A DNA stretch of 64,000 bases. Origin: Biomphalaria glabrata (lineage: Eukaryota; Mollusca; Gastropoda; Planorbidae). The stretch covers positions 35,842,265 through 35,906,264 of the forward strand of contig NC_074711.1 of assembly GCF_947242115.1 (NCBI RefSeq), read 5' to 3'. Shown here in pieces: positions 50,396 to 62,000 of the stretch; position 1 is the first letter of the stretch; each line of letters starts with the position of its first letter. Under the pieces are notes generated by a model. It saw only the letters and a program-made list of their open reading frames with translations. It searched no databases and was not told where the DNA came from. Both the position numbers and the translations under genes were made by a program.

Positions 50396-52050
50396 TGACC
50401 ATTAAACTTTGTATTCTATACAAAAATAAATAAAAACAACTCAGTCTTATACAGAAACATTTGCTATGAACAATATCTACATACAAATACTAGACTTATA
50501 ATCAGTGATTTTTATATACATATAATAGTGTGCCTTTATTAATAAACTGGTTAAATAGGAGTGAACAAATTTTACAAAAGTATTTAGCAGTACAATGTTC
50601 CAAAGTAAAAACTTGAAATGATCTTATTTCTTAGTGTGTGTAAAAGAAAAACATCTTGGAATTCTGAGACAGAAGGCTACTCTTGAGATCTCAGATGTCC
50701 AAGAGGCTCCCTGACATAAGATAAAAGCTGGTGTTTCAATATTATATTAATTAAATGGTAAAAGAATAGGCTGTAACATTAGATTATGGCTGACACAGTT
50801 AAGCATACAGTCAAACATGACAAATCTTTACACCCAGTCCATGAAAAACAATATCACATTGACTATACATTTTGATTACTGTACTAGTTCACATGATTCT
50901 ATGCTTGGTACCCATTACAGTGAAGAAAAGTCACCTTTAATGTAGGTTAATTCATCACATTTACCACAGAAATGTTTAATACAAAAAGAATACACTTAAA
51001 ATATTAAAAAAAAAACAACAACCAAAAAAAAAAAACAAATCATGTGTTGTAAAATAAAACAACATTACCTGATTCACACATGAAATCAAAAATAAAATCT
51101 TAAATACTGGCAATAGTGTAAAGTAATAGTGCAAATCTTATGTAGTTTCAGATCATATTCCATTAAACTCAAAAAGAATTTTCCCCTAATGTCAGATCCA
51201 TGCACACACAACCTTTATATAAATCAGAAAACCTAATCAAATTAATTTCTGAATAATGTAATTATAGTTTATGTCATGTATCTTTGAATGCTTCAACATG
51301 AAGTTTCTAAGTCTTTAGGTTTACACAGCACAAAAGTTAAAAAAAAATAGAATCCCTCGTTGTCATTAAAAATATTAAATAGAACACCATTTATAAATCT
51401 TTCATCTTAAAAAAACAAACAAATAACAAAACAGTAACATTTCAGAAGAGTCATCATTAGCATGGCATCTTCCAAACAACACTACAGTTTGTAATAGTCC
51501 CACCACTACAAGATTGCTGCTAAATCAGTGCAAGTAAAAGAAGCTCTACTACAAAGTTTCCTACCAAGTCACTTCAAATCATTAAAGTAATTTTACTGAA
51601 TAATCCCTCAGGGTTCTGGCAGATAGTCTTAACTTCAAATCATGTCTCAAGGGTTAACCAAAGTGTTCTTTCTCTATAATATAGAAGAGCTTCTCTCGAT
51701 TCCTCTGTTTAATTGTGCAATAGAAATAAAACATAACCAATTGTGTTTCTTTACTGATGTATTCAAAATAATGTTCTGTTGTTTGACAATGACAAAAGAT
51801 GCCAAGCTGAAATAGGTTGTTTTTTTTTAACCTTCTAAGAAACCTTTTAACAAACCTCCATTCATAGTTATTAAAAGTTATGCTTGAACCTAGATATAAT
51901 AAAGTAAGAATAAGACAATTATTATCTCATAACATTAGTTTAGTTTATATGCTCAATTCAAAAAGTTTCACTATAAATAATGAGACTAAACAATGTTCTG
52001 CAGGTTGTCACAGTTAATCTGATTGTGAAATTAAAACAATGTAAAACAAC

Positions 52051-55000
52051 TTAGTGAGGGTGAATAAAAGTTTGCAGGCTGCGGAGTTTAGCAATCCATG
52101 CCGCATTCTTTTTTGTGGGTGACAGGCTTACTGACTCACTAGCGGAGGCACTGGTTTCTGCTTCTTCACTTTCTGGGTCCTCTGGAATGGACCCTGTTTG
52201 ATGGAGACGACTCTTCCTTGGGCTGTCCACTTGGTTTTGGCAATGCTGAAGCAGACCTGTGATCACCCTGGACACTGCCAAGCCAATCTCTTCAGCAGAG
52301 GTCTGCGGGTCATTAAGACATTTCCAGTCTCGCTCATTAACCCCAGGAGGCATCTGTGTACAAAACAAAATGGTGAGAGTCAAATGTTTGATGAAATGAA
52401 ATTTAAGTTGAACAAAATATTAAAGGTCAAGTTTGTGAACAGCTACCTGATACATCTTGTCTGAAATTTTGACATCCCCAACGGTAGCTCCATTAGAGCA
52501 GCAGACAGGAACAACTATGTGGTCACTCCAAACAAACTCTTCCACTTCATGGGCTGAATGAGTACCACCTACACAGGCACAATGTCAGAGTAAAGTTAGA
52601 ATAAAGGAGACGTCACTTTTAACATAAACATCTTAAAGTTGGTAAAAATGAACTTGAAAATTAATTTACCTTCAATAAGTAAACAAATCTGGAAGCATCT
52701 TCCGGCAATGGCCTCTCTTTCCCACAGACTGTTGCCACAAAATAAAGTTTTTCCAAAGTCTTTCAGGGCAAAGGTACCATCAGCCCCTTGATTGTAATGT
52801 TCTTTAACATTCTGATGAATAGATTATTTATTAGCGCTTGTCAAAATAAGAAATGTGAAACTGAACCAAAAAACAAACAAACTACAAAACAAATTTTGTC
52901 ATTACCTGTGCTTCCATTTCAGGCAGTATGTGCCACACGTTGGAATCTGATCCTTGCTGTTCTTTATCTTCATTGAAAACTTTAGCCACCAGCTCACTTG
53001 TACCATAGCACCCACCAGTGACTACAAAAAGATTGTCAAGTTTGGCCAAGTGTCGCCCAATAGACCTGAGAAATGATGACCAAAAAGTGAGCAACTACAT
53101 TTGTGTACAGAAGATGAAAAAAAAAAAAAGAACATATAATAAAACAAAATTATTTTAAAACCTATTTAACATGTGGTCTTACTTGCAAACATCTTCTGAT
53201 CTTGTGCTCAGAATTTTGGAGGTGCCAGTAACATAAACACATTCTTTAACTTGAAGTGATTTTTTCACATAGTGTACCTGAGAAGAGAAAGAGCTATGGT
53301 GTAAAATGTGTCTGATTGTGTTATTTTATTCAAACAGAAGAAAAAATGTAACATTTTTTTGTTGCTGAAGTTTTATAAAATGAACATGTCATCACAGACT
53401 TACAGCTAGAGCAATGTTAGCCTCTTGACTGTCTGTTTCAAGGCAGTTTTTAGCCGTCGGATCCAACCCTCTTTCAACCTGCATGAGAAGTGCTTGACGA
53501 AAACCTTCTTTTTTAGCGTCCTGCAAGGAGGAGTTAAACATTTATGACTTATGTAATAGGTATTAAACAAAAATCTTGAAGTAATAACATAACATTATAA
53601 AGTTACTACCAAAGTTACTACTACATTGTTTATAATCTTATATATCAATTTGTAAAATGTTTACTACTGGAGAAAAGCAAGAAAGAAAAGTGACCAAAGT
53701 ACTCACTATAAGTCTCTTGGTTCTGATCAACATTTTCAACCAGCTTGGGAAACGAAACTCATCATATAAAACAGGCAATAAGAGTTTTCTATGTTCACAG
53801 TAGAATACCTGGGAAGCAGTATAAACAATGTGTCACTAAGATGTTCCTACAGAATATTTCATCCTAGCCCATGCAGGACAATGGACTAATGGAGGAAGGT
53901 AGTGGGCAGTGTTTGAACCCAGGACAATCAAGATGACAGTCCAGAGTGCATACCACACAACTAGGCAGCCATCAGCCATAGAATAATATAATGTGTTAGA
54001 GTGTATGTCAGTAAATCATTCAAAAGCTTTCATACAGCTACAAATAGTGTTGGCATAAAAAAAATGAAGCAAAATAATTGCTGTGATAAATGTGTAAGGC
54101 TATTTTTTTTTTTTAAATATCAGTGTCTCATCAATAAAACAGGCAAGTGAGGATCTTTTCTCAAAAGGGGGGGGGGAGGGGGTGCGCAAACAAATTTATT
54201 TGTAAATCAAGGATCAAAACAAAAAACTCATTTTCATTCTAGTTATCCATCCATCTTTGAATATGAACCAAAAGTTGAATGCCAATGATGATAATCGTAT
54301 AAGAGAAAGAAAAACCAATGCTAAAGGTATTTGTTCATTTCTTTCACAACAGTCAAGACTTAAATGACTATTTGGACAAGTTCCTGCTAACCTCTAGTTC
54401 ACCCCAATGCAATAAACAGATTAGGATGAGCAAGTCTATACCATGGTTCATACAACTTTTGTGAAAATGAATTCCAGACATTTTCCAGACTTTTTCCAGA
54501 CATTTATCTTATGTTTTCCAGACTTACTAACAGTAAAAAGGATGGCTACCTGAGCATGCCGTATGCGCTCTGGACTGCTGTATTCGTGGTCTTGGGTTCA
54601 AACCCTGCCAATAACTAACCCCTGCAGTCCTGTGGGAGGTTTGGACTAGGGTGTAATAATAATTTTCTATTATATGAAACAAGGGGGGAAAATGCCACTA
54701 ATCTTGTAGCACTTAGACTTGGGCAATTTAATATATATAGTAGGCCTATATAGTTTAATAGGCCTAACTTAGTTGTAAAATCTTATTCTAAATCTCATAA
54801 TAAGTCCAATAGTTTTATAATTTTTATATAGATATTTAGTGGCTTAAACATTAGATACTAGTTAAAAAGTAAAGACTTATTTAGACTAGCCTAGGTTAGA
54901 GGGCCTACCTCTAATAGGCCTATAATTCTATTGGAGGAGATAAATAAAGATCTAGAGTTATAGTAACTGTATTGAAATTTAAATTTAATTTGTAATAGTG

Positions 55001-58000
55001 GCTTACTTATGTCTAATTCACAATAGGCATTTGCCCATGTCAATATTGACTTGTTTTTTTGTTTTTTTTTAACAGGGTAAAAATTGATAATATTGATATC
55101 TAGATCTAAATCTATATCATAACTATACTAGATTATAATTATAGATCTATATGTTAAGTATGCTAGATAGTAAATCTAAATCTAGACTTAGATCAAGACT
55201 AAATCAAGTAGTAGACCTATTAGACTGAAGACCTATATTCTACATTGACTAGATTTGGGGGGAGGGGGGTAATCGTGCATAGATCGAGACTAAATCTAGT
55301 AGTAGACCTAGTAATGTAAGTCATTCTAAAGGCCTAGTCTTTTAGTTTAGACTCAAGTGCGCATAGACAGCTGCCAAATAATTTACCTGAAAAACTAGGG
55401 GCCTTCGATGGGAAGTTTTACCAATCTTATAGGCATATTTTATGTTGACTAGATATATTATAATATAATGTTTTCTTTATTTAATGGGGGAGGGGGGGGG
55501 GGTAATCGCGCATAGATGGAGACTAACTCTAGGCTAGTAGAAAACCTAGATCTATTAAGAAGTGGCGCATTGATCAAGACTAAATCTAGTAATCTAGTAG
55601 ACCTAGAACAGATCTAGACTATAGTAATGAAAGTCCCGCATAGATCGAGACTAAATCTAGTACTACTAGTAGTAGACCTAGTAATCTATCTAAGTGGCGA
55701 ATAGATCGAGACTTTTAAATCTAGTAGCAGACCTAGATCTAGTAAGTAATTCTTGTGGTCTAGTCTTTTAGTTTAGACTCTAGATCTATATATAAAGTGT
55801 TTACGTCATTGACGAGATATATTTGTTTTCTTTATTTAAAAAGGAAGGGGGAGTTTCGCGCATGCATAAATAAATCTATCTAGGCCAAAAACTTCCTGAC
55901 CTTTGGTAGCCTTACTGAAATTTGATCGACCTTCTAGATAATATAGACTAACAGCAGTCATAATAAACTAGTTACTAGTCTAGGGCAGTCTAGGACTAGA
56001 TCTATTACTAAATTTGATTTAAGTCTACAGTACACCGTCTAGAAAATGGCTCTCTTTTCACCGACAGGCCGTGATTGCGCGTGCTTTCCCTATAACAATA
56101 GATCTAGTAGGCCTAATGGAAGCCTAGCATTTTACTGGTTACGGCGCCTGAATGACATCCGATTAATTTTTTTTTCTTTCAAATTCCAGACTTTTTCCAG
56201 ACATTTTTAAGACTTAAATCTGAATTTTGAAATTCCAGACTTTTTCCAGACCGCGTACGAACCCTGTATTAAAACATTCATTTCAAAATGTTATTTTTAA
56301 TTTCTCTCTACCTGTTGAAGGCAAAGCTTAGACTGAGTAAAAGCTTTTGAAAGTATAATAATGACAAGTGCAGCCTTGTCCACTGCTTCCTGGAACACTT
56401 GGACTTGTTTGGGTGTGATGTACAGGCCAGTATTCACAGCAATGTTTTTAGATGTCTCTTTCTTCAGTGCTATCAGATCAACTAGACACACAAAAACAAT
56501 GGCACCAATGAATATAACAACAAAAAAAATTCAAATGTAATTAAAAAATCTCATGGAAAGAACTTCAAAAGGAAGCCTTGAAATTGACAATTGTGTAGTG
56601 TCTATGGACTACTGACACTGTTAAAACATTCCCCAAAACATCCTTATGCTGTCAAATGATCCATAGTCGGGGAAAATCCCCAACAGATGTCTGCAATAGA
56701 GACTTCAGGACACTGGCTATCAGTGAAAGTAGGGGAGAGGACATTGCCCAAGAATGGACAGCATAGGGACTGTGTGTCTGTGTACAACCCTAACAGAGGT
56801 GAGACAGGAGAAAGAAGAAATAGAAAGCTTCTCAATCTGATAGCCCTAAAATTGATTCTTTCTCCAACTGTAGCCAAGTTTGCTACTCCTAATTAGGCCT
56901 ACTATGTCACAACAGATTCTGCCCTGACCTAAGGAGAAAATATTAACACCAATTATTCATCTAGACGCATCCATTGTTTTTCAATATACTTAAGGCTATA
57001 TCTTGCTCTAAGTTCAGTAATTACAACATAAATAAATAAGTTTTGATTGATCATGATAGACCATCAGTGATTTAGAACAGTTTAAGTATAAAGAAGATTA
57101 TCTTCAATTCTGATGTATATTTTAAAAATGCAAAGTAAAGTAGACAAGAAAGGATTACATTTTATTACACTCTATAAAACTTATAAACTCAGCAAGTAGA
57201 AGACACTTCTAACAAATTTAAAGCTTAAAAAATTATCCTACACTAAAATAACCAAGTCCTGAACAGGAAAGTGAAATACAAAATGAATACAACTATCGAA
57301 ATGAGGAAAATAATTACGGAGAGAAAGAGTTAAACATATTTGTTTTGGCCTAAACTATATATTTTTTTTTCAATACTTGGACAAAGTAGAAAGACCATTG
57401 TTCTCTTAAAAAAAAACAACTATTCCTTGTTATGTAGCCTTGATATTTTTAGTGGGTTTTACACAAATATTCAGGTTTAATAATCAAATAGCTGAAACTA
57501 CACAAAAGCTTACCAACTTGACTTGACCTAATTTTATCAGCATCACCCAAAGACAAAGGCTCTCCCTGAACAGCAGACACCCAGGAGTTGTGCCCTGCTT
57601 CTTCTAACCAGCCTCGTAATTCAAAAGCCTAGAAAATAGAGCAAAATATGTGGATGACATTCTAGTTGATTCATTATGTTGGCTAATATTTTACTAAAGA
57701 GATGCTTTACAAATCAGTGCTAGGGGTAAGAAAATATGACATTGAAGTTCTTCAAGTTTTCTTGACAAATTTTTATTGTTGTTAATTTTTTGAAGGAAAA
57801 AATAGTGAACTTCAAAATTAAGCAACATATAATTAGACTAGTAAATGCCTCAGTATTTCTGGCAGATGAATTCTACAATTCAAAACAAATTGAAAGCATA
57901 CTCTGAAAAGAAACCTTTTTTTAATATCAAGGAAAAAATGTGACAATTACATATTTATGTCCAATGTTTATTATTATTCACAAACTGTTATTATTATTAT

Positions 58001-58941
58001 TATAATATTATTATTACTATTCATATCTCAAAATCAATCCAAACATGAGTAGAGTTTTGACTGAAGGCATTTGTTAGAAAGAATCATTGAAATGAAATGG
58101 CTAAAACTAAGAAAAAAAATTAAATAAGTTCACAGATTTTCTAAAGAATATTTTAGACAGTGTGACCTAGAAATGGCTAAGTATTTTCTACTTACAAAGT
58201 TAGCTTGATCAGGATGAACACAAATGACAATTTTAGGTCCTGACATTTCCTCTGTATCATGAGAAGTAATAACTGGAGTAGCATTGGCAGGCAGGCGACC
58301 AGCAAATGTTTTCAACAAGGTTTTCTAGAGGAAAACAAATTGAGTCGATGATTTAAACCCAGTATTATTATATAATGTAAAAAAATATGGTCAGCTTAAC
58401 AAAAGAATTTCAAAGTAAAGGCTACCATTCTAGTAAGTGCAGGTTTAAACATAGAAGTCTGCCCTGATTTCATAGTTTTCTTAATAAAAGAATTTTAAAG
58501 GAAAGGCTACCATTCTAGTAAGTGCAGGCTTAGACATAGAAGTCTGCCCTGATTTCATAGTTTTCAGTCGATGTTCAATCTCTTTAGCAACAAACTCAAT
58601 ATACTGGTGATCCCAGAGGCGAATATCTCTTGCGTCTGCGCCTTTCCCACCTGCCAATTCTGAAATAGGAAAAAACATCAATTCATTACATACAAATGTA
58701 AATACTATAACATTTGTCAATTGACTTTAAAATATATGTTTAACTTTTTTACAGAAGGCCAAACATTACCACACATTGGATAGAGGTCTTTAGTCAATGT
58801 GCAAAAAAAAAACAACAACCCACAAAGCAAACCCCTATCCAGAGTCAAAAGCAAGCAGTTCGGACTTAAGCTAATCACTTATAGTAAATAGACAATATGA
58901 CTAGCCATTCTGCTGAGTGAAAAGATCTTGAAATCTGTTAT

Positions 58942-59017
<76 letters not shown>

Positions 59018-62000
59018 CAACCTTTTATGTTTCATTCATTAGAATTATGTCCAATTGCATCAAAATGTAATGGCTAAATGAAAAGCTCTTACTTTAATAT
59101 TAAACTAGCATTCAACAACGGCTACAACCATTGATTTGTTTTGTGGGCATGTAGTGTTTATTTTGACCCTCCCCCCTTTTTTTTTAAATCCACTTCCTAT
59201 TTTTTTTATATTGCATCCTTTGCGTTTTTCCACTCTCCCACATAATTTTCTAGCAAGAACCACCCTTCCTTATTTTCAGTTCCAATGTAACAGCCTGGAT
59301 TTCATTGCTTCTTACTTATTGGCTAGTAAATTTTAGTATCTGTTAAGCTCCAATGGAATGGCTTCCTTTATTTTGTCCCTCCTCCACATATCTACTTTTG
59401 TCTGGGGAATTCTAGTATCACAATTCTCCCCCCTACCCAGTTGTGGATATGTTTATTTGGCACATTGTTTGGAATACATGCTAAACTGTTGTCTCATGGT
59501 CCCGGACTCAAACCCTGTCCGCTACCATGCCCCACCATCGTCTTTCAGGAGTTTTTGGGCTAAGCTGTATTAATTGTTAATTCTGAAGGAACATCTAAAA
59601 CATGTCAAACAATTTTAGGCCATGTTGTGCCAATTAAGGACTTTGTATTCCTCTACCCACCCAAGCCTATATGGGATGCTGGATAATACACATCATAATA
59701 AAAACCTGCATGGAGACAGACTGTGCGTGCTGGGACAACCCTCGCTGAGAACAAAAGAATTGAAGTGGCCTTAATCAAGAGGGAAAAAAAGAAAGATGCC
59801 ATGTCCGCTAGCCCTGAATCAGAGGCATACACATATATGAATTGTGGCAAAGTCTGCCGCTCTAGAATTGGCTTGATTAGCCACACCAGATTCTGCCCCG
59901 TCTCAAGATTAAACCAAAACCAGAGACTCATCTGGGCGCATCCATTGCCTTTCAAGACAAAAGGAGCCATATAAAAATCCGCCTACCCCCCAAAAAAGTC
60001 CTAAATACAATAGAAATATTTAAAAAGCTCTACATTCCTTTTTTGGCTGTAACAGATTTTAAAAAGATATTTAGTTATTCCTAGTGTAGACCTATGTAAA
60101 GCAAAGACTTTGAGAAATTTAACATTACTTTGAAAAAATTAAAATACCCCAGGCTCCCCCTTCCAGAAAAGCACTAAACAAAAAAAGTTTAGTTCTTGTT
60201 TAATAGGTTCTCATATTTAAGTTTGTTGGATTTATAGTTTGCTTGGATCTAGATCTGATTGTAAAAATTGTACTTCAGATGCTTAGAACTTAATACAGGT
60301 ATTAAGCAGTCTCGAAAAAAATAAAACTATGGTCAATTTGTTTTTTGCATTGTTTATTTGGACTGCGTTCTAATCTACACGGTAAGTGATAACAAGTTAA
60401 ATTGTCATATTTTTTTCAGCCACCACAAGTGGGAGAATTGGTGATGAGTGTGTCAGGACTTTTGCACTTACAACGTAGATTTGAATTTCTTAAGAATTAT
60501 ATTTTGTTCTCACATTCTCATTGGTCTTAGTTGAACTTGTTGGATGAAATAACAGCTTCAACAAGCTCTTGTACCTAAATTTATAAGATAAAATATCTTA
60601 TTGTACAAGAAACATTGTTTATCTTTTACAGGGAATTGGGTTCAATGGCTAAATTACCTTTTTCAATTTGCTCCTGAGTTTTCCACCTGATAAACTGTGT
60701 TGTTGCAAACTGAATAGCAAGACACCGAGGTGGCCACTCTTCAAGGAAACTGATGGGTAAAATAGGTTTACCCAAAACATCTGCCAGTTTGACCTTTTAG
60801 TGAGACAGATACAAATGATGATAAAGTGAAAAGCAATTTTAAAAAATGAATAACCCAAAATTATTTCTAAAAGCTTGACTTCTAGTGTAAGAGCTTGTCT
60901 TTTTGTATGCTCTTAGTAGAGTCAACACAAGTGTTACAAAGTCAGCCCTGAGAGCTTTCTCAAGGAGTGTGAAATTAACATTTACGGCTGGGGAACACTA
61001 GCTCTCCATCACTCCTCATGACTTGAAGCTATGAGTATAGGAGTTTAAAGACATAAGGTAAGAAGAGAGTCATCAGCAAAAAAAGCAGATCTCAAACAAA
61101 AACAAAAAGCAGAGAAAAGAAGCAGGCATATCTGCAGCAGACCAAACCTACCAAACATACCAAGTATTGGGGCAGCTTTTTAAAGCTTGAACTTCATAGC
61201 AATCTTCCAGTTCATGGAAAATGAGAAATGTGCTCATCTTCAACTATGAAGTAGGAGCTATACATATATATATATTTATATATATTTATTTTTCAAGGGA
61301 AAAAAATTCCATGAGGAAAATACTTATAAAATTTTCTAATGAAATTATTTGTTATAAGATGTTTATAAGTATTAAAAAAAAGAAATGGACCTTTAATTAT
61401 TTTTTTAAATCAGAAAGTAATTTATTATATTTCTTAAGGTTTCCCAAATTTTAGACAATAATTAACTTTAGACTGGTTTAAAAACAATGTATAAATAAAC
61501 CAGATGTTTTAATATTCCAACTTTGTAAGTTTCACGGGCAGTTAACACACACACACAAGAAATAGTCTATGTTTTCTCTTTATATATTTATATCACTGTT
61601 TCTTGTACTACACTGACATAATAATATTTGTTTGTAAATAATACCTCTCTATTAGTCCACTGTGTTTCTCCATAACGAGGTGTTACCAATGGAATAAATA
61701 CTTGACAATTACTGACAGCATAGTTAAGAGAGTCTTGCCAATCTATCCCTGACTTAATTTCATGAACATCCTGTAAACATCAACAATATTCTTAATAAAA
61801 TAATAAATATAACAACAAAAATAATTTTTGAGTTAAGAGAAAAAAGAAAAGATGTGTTGAAATTTTAAATACTTTTGTAAAAATTATTTTCTCCCAAACA
61901 AAAATGTACAAGAACTAATGATCTGACCAGGTAAACAGAGAAGCCAATTTCTGTTAACTTTCTTTTCAGATTGACAGCATGTTCTGCAGCTTCAGCCCTG

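Larger units (their letters stand above)
47460..52050 (-). other. probable long 3' UTR of the TIR-TIR-SLOG gene
   Basis: From the stop codon leftward for 4.6 kb there is no gene and no recognisable LINE, SINE or DNA element, unlike every other stretch of this size here. A - strand polyadenylation signal (TTTATT on the + strand) lies at 47479-47484. The region is A/T-rich with two small minisatellites. That it is all UTR is inference; shorter polyadenylation sites are possible. Confidence 0.4.
53707..58237 (-). other. TIR-2 domain (exons 7-10), lacking the catalytic Glu
   Basis: Exon 7 ends in PKIVICVHPDQANF (first strand). Exon 8 has RGWLEEAGHNSWVS. Exon 9 has FQEAVDKAALVIIILSKAFT and ends SKLCLQQ. 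Exon 10 has KLLLPVLYDEFRFPSWLKML. Where TIR-1 has Glu, TIR-2 has Gln (56314-56312). It may serve as a scaffold or pseudo-enzyme. Confidence 0.75.

Noticed and set aside
52051-53277. TRPM channel N-terminus
   Set aside because: The SLOG fold is related, but the protein ends about 130 residues later with no membrane segments and is preceded by TIR domains.
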